Below, in pieces: positions 25,190-36,949 of a stretch of 64,000 nt of DNA. The translations under genes and the position numbers were made by a program. Origin of the DNA: Saccharomonospora glauca K62 (GTDB taxonomy: Bacteria; Actinomycetota; Actinomycetes; Mycobacteriales; Pseudonocardiaceae). The notes beneath the pieces were generated by a model, which was not told where the DNA came from, made no database searches, and saw only the letters and a program-made list of their open reading frames with translations. The number at the start of each line of letters is the position of its first letter. The stretch's first letter is position 1. The stretch covers positions 3,714,524 to 3,778,523 of the forward strand of contig NZ_CM001484.1 in the NCBI RefSeq assembly GCF_000243395.2. Reading direction: 5' to 3'.

Positions 25190-26139
25190 AGGGAGAGCGC
25201 TATGCCGTCCAGGATGTCGTGTTCGCTCACCACCAGCGAGTCGGCGGGCCCGCCTCGCTGGGCGATCTGCTCGGCGAGCACCCGCACGATCAGGCCACCA
25301 CCGCCGATGACGTCCACCCTGCCGGGGTGGATGACGGGATTCGCCGCGCGCGTGGCGTGGTCGGAGGCCAGCAGATCGGCCACCACGGTTTCCACATCGG
25401 CACGGGAGAGCGTCGACAGGTGCGTGCGCTCCGAGTCGTACTCGGGCAGCTTCTGGGCGATCGCCGACAACGTCGTGACGGTGCCCGCGACGCCGATCCA
25501 GCGGTTCGCCTTCGACACGTCCACGGCCTCGAACGCGGGCTCCAACGTGGAAGCGATCAGCTCCTCGGCCTCGGCGATCTGCTCGGCCGTGGGCGGGTCC
25601 GACCGCAGTACGCGTTCGGTGAGCCGCACACACCCGATGTCCACCGACTTCGCCGCCCACACGTCGGCCTCGCGGCCGTCCCACGCGCCGAGCACCAGCT
25701 CGGTGGAGCCGCCACCGATGTCCACCACCAGGAAGGGACCGTCCTCGTAGTCCTGTTCGCCCACCGCCCCGGCGAACGACAGGCGAGCCTCCTCGTCCCC
25801 GGTGATCACCTCGGCCTCGGTGCCGAGCAACTGCTTCGTCATCGAGAAGAACTCGTCGCGATTGCTCGCGTCACGGGTGGCCGAGGTGGCGACCATGCGC
25901 AACCGCTCGACTCCCTTGCGCCGCGCCGCGACCGCGTACGCCTTGAGCGCCTCCCGCGTGCGTTCCAGCGCCTCGGGCGCGAGCCGCCCCGTGGCGTCGA
26001 CGCCCTGGCCGAGCCGCACGATACGCATCTCACGGTGAAGGTCCCGAAGGTCGACGCTTCCGTCGTGCCGGTGCGTCAGCTCGGCGACGAGCAGTCGGAT
26101 GGAGTTGGTCCCGCAGTCGATGGCAGCTACGCGTGGCAT
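25183..26139 (-). CDS. ppx: Ppx/GppA-family exopolyphosphatase
   Basis: 318 aa, ATG at 26139. ASKHA-fold phosphatase with AAIDCGTNSIRLLVAE (P-loop 1), RMVATSATRDASN, VITGDEEARLSF and VVDIGGGSTELVLG (P-loop 2). Short form without the C-terminal HD domain, as in mycobacterial Rv0496/Rv1026. Rv1026 is the positional equivalent, since DUF501, the ftsB-like gene and eno follow in the same order. It hydrolyses polyphosphate or pppGpp; which one is not evident. Confidence 0.9.
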   Translation of the reverse strand: MPRVAAIDCGTNSIRLLVAELTHRHDGSVDLRDLHREMRIVRLGQGVDATGRLAPEALERTREALKAYAVAARRKGVERLRMVATSATRDASNRDEFFSMTKQLLGTEAEVITGDEEARLSFAGAVGEQDYEDGPFLVVDIGGGSTELVLGAWDGREADVWAAKSVDIGCVRLTERVLRSDPPTAEQIAEAEELIASTLEPAFEAVDVSKANRWIGVAGTVTTLSAIAQKLPEYDSERTHLSTLSRADVETVVADLLASDHATRAANPVIHPGRVDVIGGGGLIVRVLAEQIAQRGGPADSLVVSEHDILDGIALSLA

Positions 26140-26149
26140 GCCAGCAACC

Positions 26150-27652
26150 CTAATCCTCGTCCGACTCCTTCGTTCCTTGCGTCGGCTCCGGCGTCGTGGG
26201 GGCCTCCTCCGGGTCCTCCTCGTCCTCGCACGAAGGCTCGGTGGGGTCTTCCTCGGTGGAGGAACCGGTGCCGTCGGCACGCGGCTCGGAGGACGAAGAC
26301 ATGCTCGGCTTCGACGTCTCCTCCGGGGTCTCCCCTTCCTCGGGCTTGTTCGAGTCCTCGTCCGGTTCGCAACCGGGGTCGGTCGGCTCCTCCGACTCCG
26401 GCGGCTCGGTCGGATCGCCCGTCTCCGGGGGCTCGGTCGGGTCGCCCGTCTCCGGGGGATCAGTGGGGTCACCCGTCTCCGGCGGGTCGGACGGCTCCCC
26501 AGTCTCCGGCGGATCAGTGGGGTCACCCGTCTCCGGCGGATCAGTCGGCTCCCCAGTCCCCGGGGGATCGGTCGGCTCCTCCGACTCCGGCGGCTCGGCC
26601 GGGTCACTCGACTCCGGCGGCTCGGCCGGGTCACTCGACTCCGGCGGCGACGTGGGGGAGTCGGTGTCGTCCGGCTTCTCGGGCTCGGTCACCTCGCCGG
26701 GCAGTGTCGGCGCGGGCGGCGACGGCTGCGTCGGCTCGTCCGGCTTCGGCCCGCCCGACGGCAACTGAGCCCCGGAGGACACGTCGTGTCCCGAGCCCAC
26801 GCCGTGGGCGAGCAGGGTCTCCGGCACGGCAGCGGGCAGCTCGCTGTCGGGCAGCGTGAGCACACCATTGCGGTACGCCTTGGCCCAACGGATCACCGCG
26901 TCCACGTACGCCCACGAGTTGTTGTAGCGGTAGATGGCGGTACGAAGCTGCTGGGAGTCCGACAGGTCGAGGCCGCCGGAGCAGAGGTAACGTCCGGCCG
27001 CGAGCGCGGCGTCGTGGATGTTGTTGGGATCGGCGACCCCGTCGCCGTTGCCGTCGGCGGCGTACCGGGCCCAGGTCGACGGGATGAACTGCATGGGGCC
27101 GACCGCGCGGTCCCACGTGGTGTCCCCGTCGTACCGGCCCCCGTCGGTGTCGGGGATCGCGGCCACGTCACCCTGACCGTCGAGCACCGGCCCGAGTATG
27201 GGTTCGAGCGTGTCACCGGCCGTGTCGACATAGCCGCCACGAGCGTGGTTCGACTCGATGCGCCCGATGCTGGCGAGCAACGCCCAGTCGATGTTGCATC
27301 CCGGATACTCGGCGGCGACCCGCGCGGCGGCCTTCTTGTAGGCGGCGAGCACCGACTCCGGGATACCGAACGATCCCGAGGACGGTTCCTCCTCCTCGGG
27401 GACTTGCAGTTCCTCGGGAAGCACCGAGTCGGGCAGGCTGCCGTCCACCGACATCGGGCTCAGCTCGGGAGAGCTACCGCCCAGAAGCGGTGCGGCCGTG
27501 GTCCGGTCCTCCGCAAGACCGAACAGGCGCGCGGTGCTGTCGCTGACGACGAGAGCGGGAAGTATGGCCAGGGAACCGCTGAGTACCGCGATCGTGGCCT
27601 TGCGTCCGATGCCGGATCGTCCGACCGCGCCCGTCCCTCCGCCAGCTCCCAA
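26150..27652 (-). CDS. Lytic transglycosylase with acidic proline-rich C-terminal repeats
   Basis: 500 aa if started at TTG 27652, chosen because GGAGGG lies seven bases upstream; an ATG at 27724 would add 24 residues without RBS. Order: short basic N-terminus, one membrane/signal helix (about 18-40), linker, SLT-type transglycosylase domain (about 105-275) with the catalytic Glu in LLASIGRIESNHARGG and GPMQFIPSTWARYAADGNGDG, then about 200 aa rich in Pro, Glu, Asp, Ser, Thr including about ten 9-residue repeats (PPETGDPTD-like). It occupies the place of mycobacterial lpqU-type genes and should cleave peptidoglycan outside the membrane. Confidence 0.86.
   Translation of the reverse strand: MGAGGGTGAVGRSGIGRKATIAVLSGSLAILPALVVSDSTARLFGLAEDRTTAAPLLGGSSPELSPMSVDGSLPDSVLPEELQVPEEEEPSSGSFGIPESVLAAYKKAAARVAAEYPGCNIDWALLASIGRIESNHARGGYVDTAGDTLEPILGPVLDGQGDVAAIPDTDGGRYDGDTTWDRAVGPMQFIPSTWARYAADGNGDGVADPNNIHDAALAAGRYLCSGGLDLSDSQQLRTAIYRYNNSWAYVDAVIRWAKAYRNGVLTLPDSELPAAVPETLLAHGVGSGHDVSSGAQLPSGGPKPDEPTQPSPPAPTLPGEVTEPEKPDDTDSPTSPPESSDPAEPPESSDPAEPPESEEPTDPPGTGEPTDPPETGDPTDPPETGEPSDPPETGDPTDPPETGDPTEPPETGDPTEPPESEEPTDPGCEPDEDSNKPEEGETPEETSKPSMSSSSEPRADGTGSSTEEDPTEPSCEDEEDPEEAPTTPEPTQGTKESDED
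26375..26650 (-). repeat. Coding 27-bp tandem repeats in the transglycosylase gene
   Basis: About ten copies of a 27-bp unit encoding variants of EPPESSDPA, DPPETGDPT and EPPESEEPT. The units are close in DNA sequence, so slippage and copy-number change between strains are likely. Confidence 0.85.
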
Positions 27653-27764
27653 GATCGAACCCTCCCACCGACCACACGAGTCGTTTCGAGGCACAGCCTG
27701 CCGCAAACCCTGTGGACGTTTCACCCTCTTGGGAGGAGATCAAACGCTGATTACCCCGGTTGGA

Positions 27765-28271
27765 CTAGCGTGACTGCGCGCAATCACCGAGCGGCCACCC
27801 GTCCTCGCGCAACAAGCGAAGCGTTTCGTCACCGAATGGGTTCACGCCAATACCGCACGCGAGGGTGTGCGCGAGGTGGACGTGCAGGCACTTGACCCGC
27901 GTCGGCATCCCACCCGCGGTCACCTGGTGGCCCAGCGACTCGATGGCGTCGCGCTGCGCGAGATACGACTCGTGCGCCTGCCGGTACGCCTCCGCGAGTT
28001 CGGGGTCCTCGGCAAGACGCGCGGTCATCTCCCGCATGATCCCGGAGGCCTCCAGCCTGCCCACCATCGACGTCAGCGTGGGGCACGTCAGGTAGTACAA
28101 GGTGGGGAACGGGGTGCCGTCCTCGAGGCGAGGGTTGGTCTGCACCACGGAGGGATGGCCGCTGGGGCAGCGAGCCGCGATCGCGCGCAGTGCGCGAGGC
28201 GGCCTGCCCAACTGCTGCCTGATGACCTCGCGGTCAGTGTCGGTCACCGGCTCGAACTCGATGGGACTCAC
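27765..28271 (-). CDS. DUF501 family protein
   Basis: 168 aa. GTG start in a GTGA overlap with the stop of the ftsB-like gene, with GGAGAG upstream. The DUF501 pattern is clear: LGRPPRALRAIAARCPSGHPSVVQTNPRLEDGTPFPTLYYLTCP followed by Cys/His-containing VKCLHVHLAHTLA (quoted in parts). Conserved across actinobacteria directly after eno and the ftsB-like gene (Rv1025 in M. tuberculosis); function unknown. The Cys and His residues could bind a metal. Confidence 0.88.
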   Translation of the reverse strand: MSPIEFEPVTDTDREVIRQQLGRPPRALRAIAARCPSGHPSVVQTNPRLEDGTPFPTLYYLTCPTLTSMVGRLEASGIMREMTARLAEDPELAEAYRQAHESYLAQRDAIESLGHQVTAGGMPTRVKCLHVHLAHTLACGIGVNPFGDETLRLLREDGWPLGDCAQSR

Positions 28272-28783
28272 CTCTCCGTAACGCTGTTCCACAACATCTC
28301 GTACCACGGCTCCGGCTCGACGGAGCGTTCGTCGGTGCCGGAACCCTGCCGCGCCCGGCTGTCGGGGAACTGCACGATGTACGGCGTCTCCCCCGGCATC
28401 ACGTAGCGCAGCCTGCGGCGTGCCTCCGCCTCCACCTGCGCGGGGTCCTGCAGTTCGGCACGTCGCTTCTCCAGGCGGTCGACCTCGGCCTCCAGCTCCG
28501 CGACCTCGCGTTCCTGCGCGGCCACGTTCGCCCGCTGCGCCAGGTACGTGCGCAGCGGGACGGCGATGGTGAAGGCCAACGCGCACACCACGATGGCCAC
28601 GAGCGCGGCCCGTCGGGTGGTGGACAGGCCGAGTGCCTTGGCGGCGTCGGCCACCCGGCCCGCTCCGAGACGCCGCAGCCGGGCGACCCGGCGTTCCTTG
28701 CGTACTCCGCGGGGGCGGCGGGGGACGGAGCGATCTCCCTTTCCCCCACCGCGCCTGCTCCGAGACCTGCCCCGCTCGGCCAC
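28268..28783 (-). CDS. FtsB/DivIC-like septum formation initiator protein
   Basis: 171 aa. Basic N-terminus (1-55, many Arg), one membrane helix (about 60-78), then a coiled coil (QEREVAELEAEVDRLEKRRAEL) and the YVMPGETPYIV segment typical of actinobacterial FtsB/DivIC homologues (Rv1024-like). It should join the FtsQLB complex at the septum. Located 6 nt after eno on the same strand, overlapping DUF501. Confidence 0.88.
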   Translation of the reverse strand: MAERGRSRSRRGGGKGDRSVPRRPRGVRKERRVARLRRLGAGRVADAAKALGLSTTRRAALVAIVVCALAFTIAVPLRTYLAQRANVAAQEREVAELEAEVDRLEKRRAELQDPAQVEAEARRRLRYVMPGETPYIVQFPDSRARQGSGTDERSVEPEPWYEMLWNSVTER

Positions 28784-28789
28784 GCCCGC

Positions 28790-30208
<1,419 letters not shown>

Positions 30209-30736
30209 TCAGCCCAGGTCGGAGTCACTTCCCGCCCCGCTCTCCGAGGCGGCGCCGTTCGTGCCGGCCTGCCCGTCGGAGGCGTCGTCGGCGCGGATCT
30301 CCTGCCAACCCACCGGCAGGTCGACGGTGTCGGAGATGCGCTGCCAGAACGTCCAGCTGTTGCCGCCGACGTCCTGCACCGTGAACAGCCGCGCACCGTA
30401 GGGCTGGTCCTGCGGGGTGGTGAGTTCCACGGACTCGCCCACCGCCTCCCGCACCCGCTCGTACTGGGCGTCGACGTCGTCCACGTACACGACGTTGAGC
30501 TGCCCGACCGGCCCGTCGACACCCTTGGCCTCCCAGTAGGTGGAGTCGACGGCGGTCACCTGCACCTCCGCGTCGCCCGCCAGCAGGGTGGCCTGGAACA
30601 CCTCGCCCGCGGCATCGACGTAACGCACCTTCTCGCGGAAGCCGAACACCCGTGTCAGCCACTCCACGGCCTCGGTGGCGTCGGTGTAGTACAGGTACGG
30701 CGCGAGGCCGAGATACCTCGGGACTTCGTCGCTCAT
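30209..30736 (-). CDS. VOC-superfamily (glyoxalase/PhnB-like) protein
   Basis: 175 aa from MSDEVPRYL. Two beta-alpha-beta-beta-beta modules: LAPYLYYTDATEAVEWLTRVFGF and QLNVVYVDDVDAQYERVRE...RLFTVQDVGGNSWTFWQ. PhnB-like VOC proteins often bind metal or serve in antibiotic resistance; here the metal ligands are not obvious. The last 30 residues are Ser/Gly/Asp-rich and probably disordered. Upstream of eno by 132 nt on the same strand. Confidence 0.8.
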   Translation of the reverse strand: MSDEVPRYLGLAPYLYYTDATEAVEWLTRVFGFREKVRYVDAAGEVFQATLLAGDAEVQVTAVDSTYWEAKGVDGPVGQLNVVYVDDVDAQYERVREAVGESVELTTPQDQPYGARLFTVQDVGGNSWTFWQRISDTVDLPVGWQEIRADDASDGQAGTNGAASESGAGSDSDLG

Positions 30737-30910
30737 GACGTGCAAGTCCACCACATCGGGGTTTCGGGGTTTCACTCCCCCGTCGGATCGCCTCCGTGTC
30801 CCCTCGCGGCCGGGTGGGCGGCGAGCAGCACGAAAGAGCCCGAACAACACCGTTTCGAGACGAAAAAGAGGGTCGGCAGACCGCGCTCACGCGGGTACCG
30901 TCGATTGACG

Positions 30911-31327
30911 ATGGATGACGAAGCACCCTCGCCTCAGCTTCCCGGAGCGTCCTCCGGGAACGATCGGCTGGCGGCCTTCCGCCGGGCCGAGGAACTGGTG
31001 CGTCGGCGCCCACTCGAAGCACTCAAGGTGCTCCAGCCGTTACTCGACTCCGACGCCGACAAGCCGAGCGTGCAGCTGCTCGCGGGTCGGGCGTACTTCC
31101 ACTCGGCGCAGTTGAGACGTGCCGAACGCGCGTTGAACCGGGTCCTGGAGCTCGACCCGTCCGACCACTACGCGCGATTCGTCCTCGGTCGCACGTTGCA
31201 GCGGCTCGGCAGGATGGTGGAAGCCCTGGCCCAGCTCCGCATGGCCACCGCGATGAACCCGGTCCCGGAGTACCAGGACGCGCTCGGGCAGGTGGCGGCG
31301 CGAGTGGCGTTGGACCGCAAGGGCTAG
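30911..31327 (+). CDS. Tetratricopeptide-repeat protein
   Basis: 138 aa. About three TPR units cover residues 20-130 (ALKVLQPLLDSDADKPSVQLLAGRA; AERALNRVLELDPSDHYARF; RMVEALAQLRMATAMNP, in parts), so a protein-binding scaffold is likely; no catalytic motif. Contains a rare TTA codon (Leu44). Ends 10 nt before the converging mazG. Confidence 0.82.
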   Translation: MDDEAPSPQLPGASSGNDRLAAFRRAEELVRRRPLEALKVLQPLLDSDADKPSVQLLAGRAYFHSAQLRRAERALNRVLELDPSDHYARFVLGRTLQRLGRMVEALAQLRMATAMNPVPEYQDALGQVAARVALDRKG

Positions 31328-31337
31328 GCGGCCGGCG

Positions 31338-32306
31338 TCAGCCGCGCGGCCAGAACCGGCGCCAACCGTCGGCGTCGAGCGTGGCGGGGTCGACGCCGTG
31401 CTCCCGCGCGGCGCGCTCGGCGGCCCGGACCTTCGCCGCGAACTCCTTCGCCGTGGCGCGCAAGGCGCCCTCCGGGTCCACCCCCGCCCGCCGCGCCGCG
31501 GCGGCGATGCGGAACAGCTTCGCGCCCTCGTCGGAACCCGACGGAAACAGGTCGAACGGCAGCCCGCGCCGTCCGGTGCGTTGACCGAGTTTGCCCGCCA
31601 ACGCCGTCGCGGGCTGGCCGAGGGGCACGCCGTCGATGACGGAGTCGCGTCGTTTCTCGACCTGCTTGAGCTGTTCCCAGCGTTGTTGCTGGTGTTCCGG
31701 GGTGTGCACCTGCTCGGCGCCGGTGAACACGTGAGGGTGGCGATTGACGAGCTTGGTGACGAGCCCGTCGGCGACCTCGTCGATGTCGAACGGGTCGGTG
31801 TCGTGCTCGGCGGCGACACGGGCGTGGAACAGCACCTGGAGCAACACGTCGCCGAGCTCCTCACGCATCGCCGTGCGGTCGCCCTCCTCGATCGCGTCGA
31901 GGAGCTCGTAGGTCTCCTCCACGAGGTACTGCAGCAGCGATTCGTGGGTCTGCGCGGCGTCCCAGGGGCAGCCGCCCGGAGAACGCAGCCGGTCCATGAC
32001 CTCGGCGGCCCGCACGAGTGGAGGCACGGGCGCCTCGACGACCGTCGCTCCCCGCCGAATGAGTTCGGCCGCTCCCGGTTCGTCCGTGCTCGTGGCCACC
32101 AGCACGACCCGGGAAAGGCGCGCGAGTTCGTCGGGGTGCGGCGCCGCCTTGGCGTCGAGTGCCACCCGAGTCTCCTCGGGCAGGTCCGCCGCCGCGTAGA
32201 CCGCCTCGGCCGTTCTCAACGCGGGCCACGCCGCGGCGGGCAGGGTGCCGGGCATGGCGGGCGACACCAGCACGACCGTGGCCGTCGCGGTCCCAAACGA
32301 GGTCAT
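31338..32306 (-). CDS. mazG: Nucleoside triphosphate pyrophosphohydrolase MazG
   Basis: 322 aa from MTSFGTAT. N-terminal about 100 aa are actinobacteria-specific, then the MazG domain (about 105-215) with LRSPGGCPWDAAQTHESL, EETYELLDAIEEGD and EELGDVLLQVLFHA, where the paired Glu/Asp bind Mg. It hydrolyses non-canonical or excess NTPs to NMP + PPi. Start codon overlaps the end of the upstream SurA-like gene by 4 nt. Confidence 0.94.
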   Translation of the reverse strand: MTSFGTATATVVLVSPAMPGTLPAAAWPALRTAEAVYAAADLPEETRVALDAKAAPHPDELARLSRVVLVATSTDEPGAAELIRRGATVVEAPVPPLVRAAEVMDRLRSPGGCPWDAAQTHESLLQYLVEETYELLDAIEEGDRTAMREELGDVLLQVLFHARVAAEHDTDPFDIDEVADGLVTKLVNRHPHVFTGAEQVHTPEHQQQRWEQLKQVEKRRDSVIDGVPLGQPATALAGKLGQRTGRRGLPFDLFPSGSDEGAKLFRIAAAARRAGVDPEGALRATAKEFAAKVRAAERAAREHGVDPATLDADGWRRFWPRG

Positions 32307-33283
32307 GGCTGCACAGTACGGGACTCCCACTGGTAGCCGACCACCTCGTCCTCACTCGGTGCCGGGGCGAGGGCCACGCTGTCCCAGACACCGAAACGCG
32401 GATTGACCTCCACGCCGAGTTCGTCGGCGATCGGCTGGAGCTGCCGCAGGCCCACCCAGTACAGCAGCCGGGAGTCGATCGGCTCGGCGGAGGGCTGCCC
32501 GGTCCCCTCCTCCACCGTGCGCTCCTTGATGAGGGCCACCAGCCAACCCACCTGCTGCTGGCTGGGCTGAAGCACGACGACGGACCCCTCCCGCGCGCCG
32601 AACACGGCGCTGATCGCGAGCTCCGGGTCCTGAGTCAACGCCTCCGACAGCGACAGGCGCTGGTCGATCACCTCGTGGCCGGATTCCCGCACGATCTCCT
32701 CGACGTTGCCGGGGTCGGCCGCGATGCGCCTGCCCAGCTCGCGCGCGGCCTCGGAGTCGGTGAGCTCGACGCTCGACTCGGTGATCTTCGCGCCGACGAA
32801 GTGGACGGTCACGCGGTCCCGGTACGCCTCGCCGAGTTCCTGGAGCAACACCTGGTCGCGCGCCACCGTGCGCACCCGCGAGGGCTCCACGGCGATGTCC
32901 TTGGCCGCGGCCTCCAGACCACCGCTGCGCTCGATGAGCGTGTCCACCTCCGTCTCGTCGACCCGCAGGTTCTCCCGCCGTTCGGCGACCGTGAGCAGCT
33001 CGTGCACGATCCTGCCGCGCACGACCTCCCGGCTGATCCGATCGACCCTGCGCTGCTGCTGGGCCTCCTGGGCCAGCGGCGAGTGGTCGAGCAGCCACTG
33101 GATCTCGGACTGCACGTCGTCGAGCGCGATCGTGCGCTCGCCGACGACGGCGGCGACGTTCACCGTGCTCGGGCCCGAACCGCACGCGGTGAGCACGAAC
33201 GCGGTCACGAGGGTCAGGACGAGGCCGAAGGAACGCCGCAACGGGTGGGAGCGGCCGGAGGGGCGACGGATGGTCCGAATCAC
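32303..33283 (-). CDS. SurA-like lipoprotein (SurA N-terminal domain)
   Basis: 326 aa from GTG 33283 (VIRTIRR). Lipoprotein signal with lipobox LTAC (Cys34). The body has the SurA_N helical chaperone fold, VAAVVGERTIALDDVQSEIQ typical of its first helix, and a central stretch resembling a peptidyl-prolyl isomerase-like domain lacking clear active-site residues. Probably an extracytoplasmic folding factor. Neighbour order mfd-this-mazG is conserved in related actinobacteria. Confidence 0.83.
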   Translation of the reverse strand: MIRTIRRPSGRSHPLRRSFGLVLTLVTAFVLTACGSGPSTVNVAAVVGERTIALDDVQSEIQWLLDHSPLAQEAQQQRRVDRISREVVRGRIVHELLTVAERRENLRVDETEVDTLIERSGGLEAAAKDIAVEPSRVRTVARDQVLLQELGEAYRDRVTVHFVGAKITESSVELTDSEAARELGRRIAADPGNVEEIVRESGHEVIDQRLSLSEALTQDPELAISAVFGAREGSVVVLQPSQQQVGWLVALIKERTVEEGTGQPSAEPIDSRLLYWVGLRQLQPIADELGVEVNPRFGVWDSVALAPAPSEDEVVGYQWESRTVQP

Positions 33284-33349
33284 AGCGCGTACTTTCTCAC
33301 ACACCCCATGCGTCACCGCAAGACCACGTGACACTCGTGTGTCCGCGTA

Positions 33350-36300
33350 TCACGCCCCGACGGCGGTGGGCTGCTTCGTCAGCGACCGGACGAACGTGGT
33401 GCACCAGTCGAGCAGGGCCTCGTCGCGCAACACCGGGGCGCCGATGCGACCGCCCGCCGGGCCCTCGGTGGGCCGGGGCACCGACACCGTGTTCGTGACG
33501 GCCTTGAACACCGCCTTCGGATACAGCCGCTTCAGCCGCACCTGTTGCGAGTCCGCCAGCTTCATCGGCGCGAACCGGATGTTGTTGCCCTGCACCGTGA
33601 CCTCGGTGACCCCCGCCTCGCGACACACCTGCCGGAACGCGGCCACCGCGAGCAACCGCTCCACCGGCGCGGGCAGTCGTCCGTAGCGGTCGAGCAGTTC
33701 CTCCCGCACCGCGTCGAGCTCGGTGGCGTCCGCCGCCGCCGCGATCTTGCGGTAGGCCTCCAGCCGCAACCGCTCGCCCGGCACGTAGTCGTGGGGGATG
33801 TGCGCGTCCACCGGCAGGTCCACCCGCACCTCCGTCGGGGTGGGCTCCTCCTCGACGGCACCCGCGCCCGCGTGCTTGCGGAACACGTCCACCGCCTCGC
33901 CCACGAGCCGCACGTAGAGGTCGAACCCGACACCCGCGATGTGGCCGGACTGCTCGGCGCCGAGGATGTTGCCCGCGCCACGGATCTCCAGGTCCTTCAT
34001 CGCCACCGCCATGCCGGCGCCCAGCTCGGTGTTCTGGGCGATGGTGGCGAGTCGGTCGTGCGCGGTCTCGGTCAACGGCTTGTCCGGCGGGTACAGGAAG
34101 TACGCGTAGCCGCGCTCGCGGCCCCGGCCGACCCGGCCCCGCAGCTGGTGCAGCTGCGCAAGCCCCAGCAGGTCGCCCCGCTCCACGATCAACGTGTTCG
34201 CGTTCGAGATGTCCAATCCGGTCTCGACGATCGTGGTGCACACGAGGACGTCGTACTCGCGCTCCCAGAAGCCCTGGATGATCTGTTCGAGACGGTGTTC
34301 GTTCATCTGGCCGTGCGCGGTCACCACGCGCGCCTCCGGCACGAGCTCCCGGATGTGGCGGGCCGCCTTCTCGATGGACGACACCTTGTTGTGGACGTAG
34401 AACACCTGGCCGTCGCGCAGCAGTTCCCTGCGGATGGCCGCCGCCACCTGCTTGTCGTCGTACGCGCCGACGTAGGTGAGGATCGGGTGCCGGTCCTCGG
34501 GCGGGGTGAGGATGGTGGACATCTCGCGGATGCCCGCCATGCTCATCTCCAGCGTGCGCGGGATCGGGGTCGCCGACATCGTCAGCACGTCGACGTGGGT
34601 GCGCAGCGCCTTGATGTGCTCCTTGTGCTCGACACCGAACCGCTGCTCCTCGTCGACGATCACCAGGCCCAGGTCCTTGTACCGCACCCCGGACTGCAAC
34701 AGCCGGTGCGTACCGATGACGATGTCCACCTCACCGTCGGCGAGACCGTTCAACACCTGCTCGGCCTCGTTCGGGTCGGTGAACCGCGACAACCCCTTGA
34801 TGGTCACGGGGAACGATCGCATGCGCTCGGAGAACGTCGCCAGGTGCTGCTGGGCGAGCAGCGTGGTGGGCACGAGCACGACGACCTGTTTGCCGTCCTG
34901 CACGGCCTTGAACGCCGCCCGCACGGCGATCTCAGTCTTGCCGTAGCCGACGTCACCGCAGATCACCCGGTCCATGGGCACCGGGCGCTCCATGTCCCGT
35001 TTGACCTCTTCGATGGCGGCGAGCTGGTCGGCGGTCTCGGTGAAGGGGAAGGCGTCCTCCAGCTCCCGTTGCCACGGCGTGTCCGGGCCGAACGCGTGGC
35101 CGGGCGCGGCCTGCCGGGCCGCGTAGAGCTGCACGAGCTCGGCGGCGATCTCCTTGACCGCCTTGCGGGCCTTGGCCTTGGTCTTCTTCCAGTCGGAGCC
35201 ACCGAGCTTGTTCAGCGTGGGCAGCTCGCCACCGACGTAGCGCGACACCTCGTCGAGCTGGTCCGTCGGCACGAACAGTCGGTCGCCGGGATGCCCCCGC
35301 TTCGACGGCGCGTACTCCAGCACGAGGTACTCGCGGGTGGCTCCGCCCACCGTGCGCCGCACCATCTCGACGAACCGGCCGATGCCGTGCTGCTCGTGCA
35401 CCACGTAGTCGCCCGCCTTCAGGGCGAGCGGGTCGACGGCGTTGCGCCGCCGCGACGGCATCTTGGTGTTCAGGTCCACTCGCGCCCGCCCGGCCGTGGC
35501 GCCCCGGCCGGTGATGTCCGCCTCGCTCAGCACGACGAGCGCGCTGCCCGGAACGACGAACCCGTCGGTGACACCGCCACAGGTCACCGTCACCACGCCC
35601 GGCTTCGGCTCGCCGGTCAGGCCGTCGGCCGCCAACGTCGCGGGTACCTCGGCCTCGGAGAGCTGCTCGACGGCGCGTTTCGCCGTGCCCGACCCCGCGA
35701 CCACCACCACGGCGGCTCCGCCCGAGGCCGTGTGGGCACGCAGGTCGGTGGCCACCCGGTCGAGTTCCCCTCGGTACGCGGGCGCGGCCTCGATGGCCAC
35801 GTGGTGGGCGTCGTGCTCACTCGTGAGCTGCGACAGCGTCCACCAGCACCGCTTGGTGTCCGTGGCGTGCGACCGGACCTCGTCGAGGTCGCGGTAGGCG
35901 GAAGCGCCGAGATCGATCGGCGTCCCGCCGCCGTCGGCCGCGCTCATCCACGACGCCTCCAGGAACTCCTGACCGGTGCGCACGAGATCGGCGGCCCTGG
36001 CGCGGATCTTCTCCGGGTCGGCGAGCACGACGTGCGTGCCCTCCGGCATGGCGTCGGTGAGGAGCTGGAGCTCGCCCTCGCACAGCACGGGGATGAGCGC
36101 CTCCATGCCCTCGCACGGGACGCCGTCGGCGAGCTTGCCGAGCATCTCGGCGAGCTGGGTGTTCGACGCGTGCTCGCGGGCCAGTTCGGCCGCTCGCGCC
36201 TTGACCTGTGGGGTCAGCAGGATCTCCCGACACGGCGGCGCGATCACCTCGGAGACCTCGCCCGGCAGCGACCGCTGGTCGGACACCGCGAAGGCACGAA

Positions 36301-36949
36301 TCTCACTGACCTCGTCACCCCAGAACTCGATGCGGTGGGGATGCTCCGCGGTCGGACCGAACACGTCGAGGATCCCGCCGCGCACGGCGAACTCGCCGCG
36401 CTTTTCCACCATGTCGACACGGGTGTAGGCCAACTCGACGAGCCGCTGGAGCACCTCCTCGAAGTCGTTCTCCTCCCCCACCCGGAGTTCGACCGGGTGC
36501 AGGTCGCCGAGGCCGGGGGCCATGGGTTGGATCAGGCTGCGCACCGTGGCCACCACCACTCGCAGGCCACCGTGGTCCGGGCTCGCGAGTCGGCGGAGCA
36601 CCTCCAGCCGCTTGCCCACCGTGTCGGCCCTCGGGGACAGCCGCTCGTGCGGCAACGTCTCCCAAGAGGGAAAGTCGGCGACCGCCTCCGCACCGAGCAG
36701 GCTGACGAGCGCGGCGGTCAGCTCGTCGGCCTGCCGCCCGGTCGGGGTGATGGCCAGGACGGGACGGTTCGCGCCCTGCTCGGCGGCCAGCGCGGCCACC
36801 ACCACCTGATGCACGGCACCGGGGCCGTCGAGATCAAGGAGTGGGGCATCCGCGCGTTCCACGACGCCACGCACGGCGGGGTCGGACAGCAGGGTGGACA
36901 CCAGCCCGGAGAGCGATCCGGACGACGAGCCTTTGGGCGATTCGGTCAC
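33350..36949 (-). CDS. mfd: Transcription-repair coupling factor Mfd
   Basis: 1199 aa from GTG 36949 (VTESPKGSS). Order: UvrB-homologous N-terminal domains (about 1-360), RNA-polymerase-interacting domain (about 480-560; [13 protein letters not shown]), RecG-like helicase (about 600-960) with Walker [10 protein letters not shown] and DEEQ box [13 protein letters not shown] motif [15 protein letters not shown], and TRCF C-terminal domain. It pushes stalled RNA polymerase off DNA lesions and recruits UvrA. Very long antisense frames over this gene are codon-bias shadows. Confidence 0.97.
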   Translation of the reverse strand: MTESPKGSSSGSLSGLVSTLLSDPAVRGVVERADAPLLDLDGPGAVHQVVVAALAAEQGANRPVLAITPTGRQADELTAALVSLLGAEAVADFPSWETLPHERLSPRADTVGKRLEVLRRLASPDHGGLRVVVATVRSLIQPMAPGLGDLHPVELRVGEENDFEEVLQRLVELAYTRVDMVEKRGEFAVRGGILDVFGPTAEHPHRIEFWGDEVSEIRAFAVSDQRSLPGEVSEVIAPPCREILLTPQVKARAAELAREHASNTQLAEMLGKLADGVPCEGMEALIPVLCEGELQLLTDAMPEGTHVVLADPEKIRARAADLVRTGQEFLEASWMSAADGGGTPIDLGASAYRDLDEVRSHATDTKRCWWTLSQLTSEHDAHHVAIEAAPAYRGELDRVATDLRAHTASGGAAVVVVAGSGTAKRAVEQLSEAEVPATLAADGLTGEPKPGVVTVTCGGVTDGFVVPGSALVVLSEADITGRGATAGRARVDLNTKMPSRRRNAVDPLALKAGDYVVHEQHGIGRFVEMVRRTVGGATREYLVLEYAPSKRGHPGDRLFVPTDQLDEVSRYVGGELPTLNKLGGSDWKKTKAKARKAVKEIAAELVQLYAARQAAPGHAFGPDTPWQRELEDAFPFTETADQLAAIEEVKRDMERPVPMDRVICGDVGYGKTEIAVRAAFKAVQDGKQVVVLVPTTLLAQQHLATFSERMRSFPVTIKGLSRFTDPNEAEQVLNGLADGEVDIVIGTHRLLQSGVRYKDLGLVIVDEEQRFGVEHKEHIKALRTHVDVLTMSATPIPRTLEMSMAGIREMSTILTPPEDRHPILTYVGAYDDKQVAAAIRRELLRDGQVFYVHNKVSSIEKAARHIRELVPEARVVTAHGQMNEHRLEQIIQGFWEREYDVLVCTTIVETGLDISNANTLIVERGDLLGLAQLHQLRGRVGRGRERGYAYFLYPPDKPLTETAHDRLATIAQNTELGAGMAVAMKDLEIRGAGNILGAEQSGHIAGVGFDLYVRLVGEAVDVFRKHAGAGAVEEEPTPTEVRVDLPVDAHIPHDYVPGERLRLEAYRKIAAAADATELDAVREELLDRYGRLPAPVERLLAVAAFRQVCREAGVTEVTVQGNNIRFAPMKLADSQQVRLKRLYPKAVFKAVTNTVSVPRPTEGPAGGRIGAPVLRDEALLDWCTTFVRSLTKQPTAVGA

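Noticed and set aside
26196-26768. Ser/Gly-rich repeat protein on the plus strand
   Set aside because: Mirror image of the coding repeats of the lytic transglycosylase; no RBS and no other features.
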